64,000 bases of DNA from Amycolatopsis tucumanensis (GTDB taxonomy: Bacteria > Actinomycetota > Actinomycetes > Mycobacteriales > Pseudonocardiaceae): NCBI RefSeq assembly GCF_021654135.1, contig NZ_JAKGSD010000046.1, forward strand, positions 1 to 64,000, read 5' to 3'. Below the pieces are notes generated by a model. That model saw nothing but the letters and a program-made list of their open reading frames with translations. It was not told where the DNA came from and searched no databases. Below, piece after piece: positions 8,735 to 16,680 of this stretch (the first letter of the stretch is position 1; every line of letters starts with the position of its first letter). Both the position numbers and the translations under genes were made by a program.

Positions 8735-11700
8735 GTGTACGAGCTTTCGCGGGTGCGCCTGCACTCCGTCGGCCCGGCGGGCGCGCGCTACCAGAACGTG
8801 CTGCTGGACTTCAGCGGCGTCGGCCCGCTGGTCAAGGCGCCGGCGCAGGACGCGTTGTTCACCGCCGGGATCCACTCCGCCGACGGCAGCCTGCCGCGGC
8901 GGCCGTCTCCGGCGAGCGTGCTGTTCCTGGAGAACGGCGGCGGCAAGTCCGTGCTGATCAAGCTGATCTTCTCGGTCATGCTGCCCGGGCGGCGCCAGGT
9001 GGTGGGCACCACCAGCACGCGCGTGCTGGAGAAGTTCGTGATGGCCAAGGACGTCGCGCACGTCGTCCTGGAGTGGCAGCACACCGAGACCGGGCAGCGG
9101 GTCATCACCGGCAAGGTGTCGGAGTGGCGCGGGCACGTGGTGTCCAACGACCCCGCGAACCTGGTCGACTCGTGGTACTGCTTCCGGCCCACCGCCGCGC
9201 TCGGACTGGAGTCGCTGCCGTTCACCGAGGACGGCCGCCTGCTGACCATGTCCGGGTTCGCCGAGCAGCTGGAGCGCGCGCACAAGGCCGAGCCGGAGCT
9301 GGAGCTGTTCACCACCCGCCGCCACCACGAGTGGACCGAGCGGCTGGACACCCTCGGCCTGGACACCGAGCTGTTCCGCTACCAGCGCGCGATGAACGCC
9401 GGCGAAGGTGAGGCGGCCGACGCGTTCGCGTTCACCTCCGACGAGGCGTTCGTCGAGTTCCTGCTGCGCGCGGTGATCCCCGAGGACGACCCGAAGGACC
9501 TGGCCGAGGTCGTGCAGACCTACGCGCACAACCTCGGGCAGCGCGGCGAGCTGATGTCCGAGCGCGACTTCGTGGCCGGGGCGCTGGACCTGCTCACGCC
9601 GCTCACCGAGGAGGAGTCGCTCGCCGCCGCGTCCCGCAAGCTCGCCGCGGTCGCGCGCGAGGAGGCCCGCGCGCTCGCCGGATCGGTGATCGCGCGGCAC
9701 CAGCTGGAGGCCGAGCGCCTCGACGGGTTGAAGTCCTATGTGGACGAGACGCGGGACGCGGAGAAACTGGCCGAGGGCGACTGCCGCCGCCGCAACGCCG
9801 TCGTCACCGAGCTGCGCCGCGTGGTCGGGGAGATGCGCCTGGCCGACGCGACCGCGCAGAAGACGCGGATCGACGAGGAGCTGGCGAAGGCCCGCGAGGC
9901 CGCGGCCGCGTGGCGCGAGACCGGCACCGTTCTGGCTCACGTCAACGCCGCGCGCAAGGCGACCGACATCCGCAAGCTCGTCGGCGACCGCGAGCAGAGC
10001 GCGAAACCGGCCCTGGAAGCCAAGAACGCGGCCGCCACCGCGCTCGCCCGCGGCCTGCTCGCGCTGGCGCGGGAGGCCGAGGAGCAGGCGCAGGCCGCCG
10101 AGGCCCGCGCCGAGACCGCCCGCACCGCCGCCGCGGCCGCGCAGGACCAGCGGGACGCGGCCACCGCCACCGCCGCCGGGCACCGCGCCGAACTGGGACA
10201 GCTGACCCGCCGCATCGAGGAGGTGCGCGCGCAGGTGCAGCAGGCCGTCCGCGACGGGCTGCTCAGCGACGGCACCCAGGTCGCCGCCGCCGCGCAGGAG
10301 GCCCGCACCCGCGGCGAGAACGCGACCACCGAGCTGGCCGCGCGGGAGAGCGAACTCGAAGGCGTCGCCGAGGACCACGCCCAGGCGCAGGCCGCTCTGC
10401 ACGCCGCGCAACAGCGGGCCGCGACCGCGCGGTCCCGGGCCGCGCACGCTGCCGAGGAGCTGGCCAAGGCGCACCGGCGGTCGGACAGCCTCGCCGCGCA
10501 CCCGCGGCTGCTGGAGCTGCTCGGCGGCGACAACGTCCAGCTGGAGACCGACACGCCCGCGCTGCTGACCCGGCTGCGCGAGGCGCGCGCCACCGCCGAA
10601 CGTGAGCAGACCGCCCTGCGCATGGAGGAGTCGGTGGACGAGCGGGCGCTGGCGGCGCTCGGCTCCGGCGGGCTGCTGCCCGCGCCGCCGGAGGTCCAGT
10701 CCGTTTTGGACGTTCTGGAGGCGGCGGGGATCACCGCGTGGTCGGGCTGGCGCTATCTGTCCACGATGGACGCCGCGGGCCGCGAGCGGGTGCTGCGGGA
10801 CCTGCCGCACCTGCTCGGCGGGGTGCTCGTCAACGACGCCGCGCAGCTGGACCGCGCGCGGCAGGTGCTTGCCGACGCCAAGCTCCTGCCGAGCGTGGTG
10901 CTGCCGGTCGGCACCACGCAGGCGGTGCGGGCCGAGGGCGCGGCGCCCGGCGTGGACTTCCTGATCCCGCCCAACCCCGCGATGTACGACGAGGAGGCGG
11001 CCGACACCGAGCGCCAGGCCATCGCCGCCCGGCACGCCCGCCGCCAGAAGCAGCTCGAAGCGCTCACCGAAGCGATCGGCGACGACGCCGCGCTGGAGTG
11101 GAAGCTCACCACGTGGCGCGAGGACTACCCGCCCGGCGCGCTGGCCACCCTCGCTGAGGAGGCCGAGGCTGCGGCCACCGAGCAGACCGAGGCCGAAGCC
11201 GCGGTGGTCGCCCAGGAACGCGCCCTGGCCGATCTGGCCGCGCGCCGCACCCGGCTGCGGGAGGCGATCCCGGCCCTGCGTGCCGAGGCGCGCGGCAGCG
11301 AGGAACGCGCCCGCAAGCTGGCCGAGCTGGCCGAGCGCGTCGCGTTGATTCCACAGTGGACCGAGACGGTCGAGCGCGCGCAGGAGATCGTCACGCGCGC
11401 CGAGGCCGAGGCCGAGCAGGCGACGTCGCGCGCGGCCCGGCTGCGCGAGGAAGCGGCCGAGGAGCAGCGCACCGCCGACGGCCACCGCCGCACGGTCACC
11501 CACGCCCGCGCCGAGCTGGCCGAGGTGCCGGGCGGGGGATCGGTGTCCGAGGACGAGCCGGTGCCGAGCGAACCGGTCGACGCGCTGCGCCGGGCGTTCG
11601 CCGTGGCCAGCGACGCCTACGCCCGCGTCGAGGTCGGCAGCGACCTGCGGGCGGAGCTGGACCAGGCGGAAAGCGCCGAGTCCACGGCGCGGGCGGCGCT

Positions 11701-13174
11701 GGAGGCGCTGGAGCCGGCGGTGCGGGAGCAGGCCGCGCGCCTGCTGGAGACCCCGGACGGGTCGGACGCCGCGACCCGTGCCGCTGCCCTGGCGCGTGCC
11801 GGCCGCACGGTGTCCGCGCTGGAGGCCGAGCACAGCGAGGCGATCGGCCTGGTCGCGACCTGCAAGGCCGAGCTGGACCAGCTGCCGAAGCAGAACGCCT
11901 CACTGGAGACCCGGCCGCGCGACGTCGAGCACGGCCGCGAGCTGATCGACGAGGCGGTCGAGGAGGCGTCGGCCGCGGCCCGCGCGCTGGAGGAAGCGCA
12001 GGCGCGGCGCGCGGAGGCCGAGCGCACGCTGGAGGCGGCCACCGCGTCGGCGGCCGGGTTCAAGATGCTCGCCGAGTCGATGGCGCACCTGGCCCCCGAG
12101 GGCGAGCCGGAGACCGTGTTCGACGGCGACGTGGAAGCCGCGCAGGCCCGCTACCGCAAGCTGAACACGACGCTGACCGACGCCGAGGCGGCCGTCGACA
12201 GCGCGGAGAAGCGGGTGCGGGCGGCGGCGGACGCGCTCGCCCAGTACGCGACCGACAAGCGGTTCGAGAAGCTGACCAGCCCGGTGCGGCAGCAGATCGT
12301 GTCGGTGCGCCGGGACAGCCTGCCGGCGCACGCGCGGGAGTGGTCGGCCGCGCTGAAGCCGCGGCTGCGCACGCTGACCGACGACCTGGCGCAGATCGAC
12401 CGGCACCGGTCCGGGATCGTCGCGCGGCTGCAGGGCATGGTCGAGGGCGCGCTGCGGATGCTGCGGTCCGCGCAACGGCTGTCGCGGCTGCCGGAGGGGC
12501 TCGGCGGCTGGTCCGGGCAGGAGTTCCTGCGGATCCGGTTCGGCGACCCCGAGGAGCCGCAGCTGTCGGAGGCGCTCGGGCAGGTCGTCGACGAGGCGGC
12601 GGTCGGCAAGACCAGCGACGGCCGCGACGTCAAGCGCGACGGGATGTCGCTGGTGCTGCGCGGCGTGCGGGCCGCGGTGCCCAAGGGGTTCCGGGTGGAC
12701 ATCCTCAAGCCGGACTCGGTGCTGCGCACAGAACGCCAGCGGGTGTCGGAGATCCGCGACGTGTTCTCCGGCGGGCAGCAGCTCACCGCGGCGATCATCC
12801 TGTACTGCACGCTGGCCGCGCTGCGGGCCAACAACCGCGGGCTGGTGCGCAACCGGCACTCCGGCGTGTTGTTCCTGGACAACCCGATCGGCCGCGCGTC
12901 CGCCGGGTACCTGCTGGAGCTGCAGCGGGTCGTCGCGGAGGCGCTCGGGGTGCAGCTGATCTACACGACGGGCCTGTTCGACGCCGGCGCGCTGTCCGAG
13001 TTCCCGCTGATCGTCCGGCTGCGCAACGATGCGGACCTCCGGGCGGGCCGCAAGTACCTCTCGGTCGACGCGACGATCCGCAACCACCTCGACGACCTGG
13101 GCGAACCGGACGGCACAGCGCGCATCTCGGCGACGCGGCTGTTCAGCAAGCCAGGGGAGCAAACCCCCGCCTGA
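8735..13174 (+). CDS. SMC-like ATPase (JetC/MksB/MukB-type), 1479 residues
   Basis: GTG start with a GGGGGAG ribosome site. The head motifs are split across the two ends, as in SMC/MukB proteins: Walker A E66-N-G-G-G-K71-S72, ABC signature S1345-G-G-Q1348, and Walker B LFLDNP with D1382. The middle is very rich in Ala, Glu, Arg and Leu heptads (about 250-640 and 770-1270), predicting two long antiparallel coiled-coil arms. They are separated by a non-coiled, hinge-like segment around 640-770. The length is close to MukB (about 1486). Unusually, the residue after the Walker B aspartate is Asn1383, where SMC ATPases have the catalytic Glu. It should form an ATP-driven DNA-loop-extruding complex with the two upstream proteins. 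No JetD/MksG nuclease gene follows; the next gene is opposite and unrelated. Confidence 0.85.
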   Translation: MYELSRVRLHSVGPAGARYQNVLLDFSGVGPLVKAPAQDALFTAGIHSADGSLPRRPSPASVLFLENGGGKSVLIKLIFSVMLPGRRQVVGTTSTRVLEKFVMAKDVAHVVLEWQHTETGQRVITGKVSEWRGHVVSNDPANLVDSWYCFRPTAALGLESLPFTEDGRLLTMSGFAEQLERAHKAEPELELFTTRRHHEWTERLDTLGLDTELFRYQRAMNAGEGEAADAFAFTSDEAFVEFLLRAVIPEDDPKDLAEVVQTYAHNLGQRGELMSERDFVAGALDLLTPLTEEESLAAASRKLAAVAREEARALAGSVIARHQLEAERLDGLKSYVDETRDAEKLAEGDCRRRNAVVTELRRVVGEMRLADATAQKTRIDEELAKAREAAAAWRETGTVLAHVNAARKATDIRKLVGDREQSAKPALEAKNAAATALARGLLALAREAEEQAQAAEARAETARTAAAAAQDQRDAATATAAGHRAELGQLTRRIEEVRAQVQQAVRDGLLSDGTQVAAAAQEARTRGENATTELAARESELEGVAEDHAQAQAALHAAQQRAATARSRAAHAAEELAKAHRRSDSLAAHPRLLELLGGDNVQLETDTPALLTRLREARATAEREQTALRMEESVDERALAALGSGGLLPAPPEVQSVLDVLEAAGITAWSGWRYLSTMDAAGRERVLRDLPHLLGGVLVNDAAQLDRARQVLADAKLLPSVVLPVGTTQAVRAEGAAPGVDFLIPPNPAMYDEEAADTERQAIAARHARRQKQLEALTEAIGDDAALEWKLTTWREDYPPGALATLAEEAEAAATEQTEAEAAVVAQERALADLAARRTRLREAIPALRAEARGSEERARKLAELAERVALIPQWTETVERAQEIVTRAEAEAEQATSRAARLREEAAEEQRTADGHRRTVTHARAELAEVPGGGSVSEDEPVPSEPVDALRRAFAVASDAYARVEVGSDLRAELDQAESAESTARAALEALEPAVREQAARLLETPDGSDAATRAAALARAGRTVSALEAEHSEAIGLVATCKAELDQLPKQNASLETRPRDVEHGRELIDEAVEEASAAARALEEAQARRAEAERTLEAATASAAGFKMLAESMAHLAPEGEPETVFDGDVEAAQARYRKLNTTLTDAEAAVDSAEKRVRAAADALAQYATDKRFEKLTSPVRQQIVSVRRDSLPAHAREWSAALKPRLRTLTDDLAQIDRHRSGIVARLQGMVEGALRMLRSAQRLSRLPEGLGGWSGQEFLRIRFGDPEEPQLSEALGQVVDEAAVGKTSDGRDVKRDGMSLVLRGVRAAVPKGFRVDILKPDSVLRTERQRVSEIRDVFSGGQQLTAAIILYCTLAALRANNRGLVRNRHSGVLFLDNPIGRASAGYLLELQRVVAEALGVQLIYTTGLFDAGALSEFPLIVRLRNDADLRAGRKYLSVDATIRNHLDDLGEPDGTARISATRLFSKPGEQTPA

Positions 13175-13230
13175 CGCGAGTCCCACGCTCCCGCGCGAGT
13201 TCCACGTTCGCGGGCGCGAGTTCCACGTTC
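13175..13230. repeat. Three degenerate copies of a 19-21 bp intergenic repeat
   Basis: Immediately after the SMC-like gene stop there are three tandem units beginning near 13175, 13193 and 13214. All follow the pattern GCGCGAGYYCCACGYYC plus a variable GC tail. The same consensus recurs in the 37.2-37.7 kb intergenic tract of this window, so it is a dispersed family and not chance. The location between two convergent genes fits a terminator-associated or neutral expansion. Confidence 0.75.
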
Positions 13231-13256
13231 GGCGTGCGCTGTCGCGTGAGGAGCGG

Positions 13257-13742
13257 TCAGCCCCGGACAGCCGACTGGTACGCGGCCAGCTCCGCCGCGT
13301 CGTCGATGCTGCCGTGGTGGTGGAACTGCGCCCAGCGGCCGTCCTCGTAGCGGAAGTAGCGGCTGGTGCGGATCCGCAGCGGCACCTCGCGGCCGTCGAC
13401 CACGTAGGAGCCCGTCTCACGCCCGGCGAACAGCGCGTGCCCGTCGCCGGCGTACTCGACGACGTCGCCGAAGGTGACCGTCACGCGCGCGGGGCCGTGG
13501 AACACCTTGTCGTACAGCGCCGAGATGGCCTCGCCGCCGCGGAGGATGCCGCCCAGCGGGTTGTTCAGCTGGGCCAGCGCGTCCTGCGTCCAAACCCGGG
13601 CGAAGACGTCGGAGTCCCGCTGGTTGAAGGCGAAGTAGAACGTTTCCAGCGCGGCGAGCGCCCCTTCGATCCCCGGTCCGGTGGCCGCGTCCAGGCGATT
13701 GCGGGAGTCCGGGCCGAAGGTGGCCGCGAGGCGTCGGGTCAT
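13257..13742 (-). CDS. SnoaL/NTF2-like protein
   Basis: 161 residues, one cystatin-like alpha+beta barrel of the SnoaL/nuclear-transport-factor-2 superfamily. The pattern is an N-terminal helix with FYFAFNQRDSDVFARVW, a GGEAISALYDKVF segment and terminal strands RTSRYFRYEDGRWAQFHHHGS. Such proteins are small-molecule isomerases or binding proteins, and this one gives no clue to its ligand. It is divergent from the ArsR-type gene, with starts 42 bp apart, so it is a plausible target of that regulator. Confidence 0.75.
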   Translation of the reverse strand: MTRRLAATFGPDSRNRLDAATGPGIEGALAALETFYFAFNQRDSDVFARVWTQDALAQLNNPLGGILRGGEAISALYDKVFHGPARVTVTFGDVVEYAGDGHALFAGRETGSYVVDGREVPLRIRTSRYFRYEDGRWAQFHHHGSIDDAAELAAYQSAVRG

Positions 13743-13762
13743 GTCCGCTCCTGGCGTCTAGA

Positions 13763-13810
13763 GTGTTCGATGGAGGTCGACCACATGAGTGTACGACAAG
13801 CATCGAACAC
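13763..13810. promoter_or_regulatory. Perfect 10-bp inverted repeat enclosing the ArsR gene start
   Basis: GTGTTCGATG at 13763-13772 is exactly complementary to CATCGAACAC at 13801-13810, with 28 bases between. The interval contains the ribosome site GGAGG (13772-13776) and the ATG at 13785. Either the arms are protein-binding half sites for the regulator (autoregulation plus control of the divergent SnoaL-like gene), or the mRNA folds into a hairpin that holds the start region in its loop. Confidence 0.6.
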
Positions 13811-14132
13811 AGCGCGAGCGCGCGGCCTGACCCACGTCCACCCGAAGGACGTGCCGCTGCAGGACGCGCTGACCGCCGTCGCCGATCCGGTGCGCCGCGC
13901 GATCCTGCGCGAGCTGGCGGAGCTGCCCGACTGGACCAAGGCGTGCGGCACGTTCGACCTGCCGGTCACGAAGGCCACCCGCAGCCACCACTTCGCCGTG
14001 CTGCGCGCGGCCGGCCTGATCGAACAACGCGACGAGGGCCCGCGACGGCTGAACCGCCTGCGCCGCCCCGAGTTCGACGAGGCGTTCCCGGGCCTGCTCG
14101 ACCTGGTGCTGTCTAGTCCTTCCGACCGTTGA
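13785..14132 (+). CDS. ArsR-type helix-turn-helix regulator
   Basis: 115 residues from the ATG at 13785, preceded by GGAGG with 8-base spacing; an in-frame ATG at 13770 lacks a ribosome site. The winged helix spans most of the protein: VADPVRRAILRELAE for the first helices, TKATRSHHFAVLRAAGLIEQ for the recognition helix, and RRLNRLRRPEFDEAFPGLL for the wing and tail. There is no cysteine metal-binding motif in the recognition helix, so metal sensing is unlikely. It is divergent from the SnoaL-like gene and ends in a 20-bp convergent overlap with the LysE-family gene. The likely target is the divergent gene. Confidence 0.85.
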   Translation: MSVRQASNTARARGLTHVHPKDVPLQDALTAVADPVRRAILRELAELPDWTKACGTFDLPVTKATRSHHFAVLRAAGLIEQRDEGPRRLNRLRRPEFDEAFPGLLDLVLSSPSDR

Positions 14133-14757
14133 GCGCGAGTCCCGCGCCCAGCCCGATCATCACCAGCCCGCCGGTGCCGCCGACGAGTTCGAGGCGCTTG
14201 GGGGACCGGGCGAACCACGCGCGGGCCGTGCCGGCGACCAGGGCCCACGCGCTGTCCGACACGACCGCGATCACCGGCAGCGCGATGCCCAGCACCAGGA
14301 TCTGCGCGACCACCCCGCCCGCCGCGTGGTCGACGAACTGCGGCAGCACCGCGGCCAGGAACACGATCGACTTCGGGTTGGCGAACCCGACCACGAACCC
14401 GTCGCGCAGAACGGCCAGAGTGCGGCCGCGCGTGGCGGGCGTCGCGCTCGTCAGCGCCTCGGACAGCTTCCGGCGGTGCCGCACCGCCTGCACGCCCAGG
14501 TAGACCAGGTACGCGGCCCCGGCCAGCTTGATGACCGTGAACACCGTGGCCGACGTCTGCACGATCGCGCCCAGCCCGAACGCGATCGCCACCACCTGCG
14601 TGTACACGCCGGCGGCGTTGCCGAGCACGGTGATCAGCGCGTCCCGCCGCCCCACGGTCAGCGCGCGGCTCACGGTGAACAGCACGCTCGGTCCGGGCAC
14701 GACGACCATCAGGAACACCAGGGCGGCGAACGCCGCGAAATGGCTGGGCGAGACCAT
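14113..14757 (-). CDS. LysE/RhtB-family amino-acid exporter
   Basis: 214 residues from the ATG at 14757; a longer in-frame version adds an arginine-rich extension that does not look like protein. About six membrane helices are visible, beginning with HFAAFAALVFLMVVVPGPSVLF, which contains the family's conserved VPGP motif. The central segment GFVVGFANPKSIVFLAAVLPQF is the other LysE hallmark (NPK). Members export basic or hydrophobic amino acids such as lysine, threonine or homoserine lactones; specificity is not predictable. Its 3' end overlaps the convergent ArsR gene by 20 bases. Confidence 0.9.
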   Translation of the reverse strand: MVSPSHFAAFAALVFLMVVVPGPSVLFTVSRALTVGRRDALITVLGNAAGVYTQVVAIAFGLGAIVQTSATVFTVIKLAGAAYLVYLGVQAVRHRRKLSEALTSATPATRGRTLAVLRDGFVVGFANPKSIVFLAAVLPQFVDHAAGGVVAQILVLGIALPVIAVVSDSAWALVAGTARAWFARSPKRLELVGGTGGLVMIGLGAGLALNGRKD

Positions 14758-14830
14758 CGGCCGAGGGTATCGCCGCCGCCGCACGGGTGACCAATGTTTA
14801 TCCGCCCGCCGGCCCGCCAACCCCGGGACG

Positions 14831-15334
14831 GTGACCGGATACCCGCCCAGTGACCCGACCGAGCCCGACTACGGCCGGCTGTGGGCCGGCGGGGTGGCGA
14901 CCGCGGTCGTCGCCGCGCTGGTGGCCGTCGTCGGCCTGCTGATCGCCCGCGGCCTGTTCGGCGTCGCCGTACTGGCTCCCAAGGGCAACGGCATCTGGGG
15001 CAACGCCAACACCGTCACCTACGCCCTGTGCGCGGCGGCCGCGGCGCTGCTCGCGACCGGGCTGATGCACGTGCTCAGCCTCGGCACCTCGGCGCCCGCC
15101 CAGTTCTTCGGCTGGATCATGGTGCTGATCACCGCGATCGCGATCGTGCTGCCGCTGACGCTGGCGGTGAAGGTGGACGCCAAGATCGCCACCGCGCTGA
15201 TCAACCTCGCGATCGGCGCGGTGATCGCGATGCTGGTGACCACCGTGGCCGGCACGGCCCGCCGCCGTCGCCGCGAGCGCGAAGCCCCCACGGCCACGCT
15301 CAAGTGGGACCAGGGCCCGCACTACTACTCCTGA
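14831..15334 (+). CDS. Small four-helix membrane protein (DUF6069-like)
   Basis: 167 residues from GTG at 14831. It shows four membrane helices (about 20-45, 62-85, 92-115, 120-145), a short proline- and acid-rich N-terminus (TGYPPSDPTEPDYGRLW) and an arginine-rich cytoplasmic tail (RRRRREREAP). It resembles the actinobacterial family of unknown function DUF6069. I do not recognise a function. It lies between the LysE-family exporter, transcribed away from it, and the AlkZ-like gene 32 bp downstream. Confidence 0.65.
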   Translation: MTGYPPSDPTEPDYGRLWAGGVATAVVAALVAVVGLLIARGLFGVAVLAPKGNGIWGNANTVTYALCAAAAALLATGLMHVLSLGTSAPAQFFGWIMVLITAIAIVLPLTLAVKVDAKIATALINLAIGAVIAMLVTTVAGTARRRRREREAPTATLKWDQGPHYYS

Positions 15335-15366
15335 AAACTGTCGGTGCCCGGTGGTAGAACCGCCGG

Positions 15367-16533
15367 GTGAGCACGAAACTGGGGAACGACCAGCGCCGCG
15401 CCCGTCTGGTGACGCGGCACCACCTCCACGCGCCCGCCGGGGATCCGGTCGCGGTCGCGGAGAGCCTGGTCGCCCTGCACGCCACCGATCCGGCCACCGT
15501 CCACCTCTCGGTGCTGGCGCGGTCCGAGGCGGGCACGGCCGACGTCGAGCGCGCCCTCTACGACGACCGCTCGCTGGTCCGGATGCTGGGCATGCGCCGC
15601 ACGATGTTCGTCGTGCCGGCCGCGCTCGTGCCGGTCGTGCAGGCCGCCTGCGCCGACGACATCGCCGTCAAGCAGCGCAAGCTGCTGCTCCAGCACCTGG
15701 CCACCGCCGAACTCGACGGCGACCTGAGCGAGTGGCTCGCCGAGGTCGAGGAGGGCGCCTACGCCGCGCTGAAGGCCCGCGAGCCCGCCTTCGCCCAGCA
15801 GATCGCCGACGGTGAGCCGCGCCTGCGCACCGAGATCGTCATGGCTGCGGGCAAGCCGTACGAGGCGCGCGGCTACATCACCAACCGCGTCCTGTTCCTG
15901 CTCGCCGCGTCCGGCCGGATCGTCCGCGGCCGCCCCCGCGGCACCTGGCTGTCCACCCAGTACGCCTGGTCCACCACCGAGACCTGGCTGCCCGGGCTGG
16001 AGCCGGTGGACGCCGGCACCGCCCGGGTCGAGCTCGCCCGCCGCTGGTTGCGCGCCTTCGGCCCGGCGCCGGTCGCCGACCTGAAGTGGTGGACCGGCTG
16101 GACGGCGGGGCAGGTGAAGAAGGCGCTCACCGCGATCGGGCCTGCGGAGGTGGACCTCGAGGGCGGCCCCGGCATCGCCCTGCCCGGCGACGACGAGCCG
16201 GTTCCGGAGCCGGAGCCGGTCGCCGCGCTGCTCCCGGCGCTGGACCCGACCCCGATGGGCTGGCAGGAGCGCGGCTGGTTCCTGGGGGAGCACCAGCCGC
16301 TGCTGTTCGACCGCACCGGCAACATCGGCCCGACCGTGTGGTGGGAGGGCCGGGTCGTCGGCGGGTGGGGGCAGCGCCCCGACGGGGAGATAGCGATCCG
16401 TCTGCTGGAGGACGTCGGGGCCGACGGAACGGCGGCCGTGGAGGCCGCCGCCGAACGGTTGCACGGCCGTCTCGGCGGGGTCGCCGTCATACCGAAATTC
16501 CGCACTCCCGTCGAGCGAGATCTGTCATCTTGA
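15367..16533 (+). CDS. AlkZ/YcaQ-like winged-helix DNA glycosylase family protein (HTH_42)
   Basis: 388 residues starting at GTG. The family has tandem winged helices followed by a beta-barrel. Characterised members (Escherichia coli YcaQ, Streptomyces AlkZ) unhook DNA interstrand crosslinks using a QxQ catalytic motif near residue 37. Here the aligned position reads H38-A-T40 in SLVALHATDPATV, so the catalytic pair is replaced. The C-terminal barrel (PLLFDRTGNIGPTVWWEGRVVGGW and VIPKFRTPVE) is well preserved. It may therefore be a divergent glycosylase subtype or a non-catalytic DNA-binding relative. It lies upstream of the glycolytic operon but is separated from it by 147 bp with its own probable promoter. 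Confidence 0.8.
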   Translation: MSTKLGNDQRRARLVTRHHLHAPAGDPVAVAESLVALHATDPATVHLSVLARSEAGTADVERALYDDRSLVRMLGMRRTMFVVPAALVPVVQAACADDIAVKQRKLLLQHLATAELDGDLSEWLAEVEEGAYAALKAREPAFAQQIADGEPRLRTEIVMAAGKPYEARGYITNRVLFLLAASGRIVRGRPRGTWLSTQYAWSTTETWLPGLEPVDAGTARVELARRWLRAFGPAPVADLKWWTGWTAGQVKKALTAIGPAEVDLEGGPGIALPGDDEPVPEPEPVAALLPALDPTPMGWQERGWFLGEHQPLLFDRTGNIGPTVWWEGRVVGGWGQRPDGEIAIRLLEDVGADGTAAVEAAAERLHGRLGGVAVIPKFRTPVERDLSS

Positions 16534-16680
16534 TCGTCGTCTTGATCGATTCCCCACGGTGGTGCACATCTCGTTAGGGTGTGCGAGTAGACGCAGGCCA
16601 GCCCAGCTAGGGTTGGCCTGAGCCCGAAGATGTGTGCCCGGTTCCGCGGAGCCGGGACGGACCCGAGGAGAGAAGCAGCA

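Noticed and set aside
8561..11833. 1090-residue open frame antisense to the SMC-like gene
   Set aside because: Low-complexity Gly/Arg/Leu/Ala composition without motifs; the plus-strand frame has clear ATPase motifs.
13175..13256. Search for a JetD/MksG nuclease gene after the SMC-like gene
   Set aside because: Only the repeat array lies here and the next gene is a minus-strand SnoaL-like protein; no toprim or JetD-like frame was found in the window.
16595..16619. AGGCCA/TGGCCT hairpin in the gap leader as a riboswitch
   Set aside because: A 6-bp stem with a 13-base loop is too small and GC-rich DNA gives such pairs by chance; no known riboswitch features surround it.
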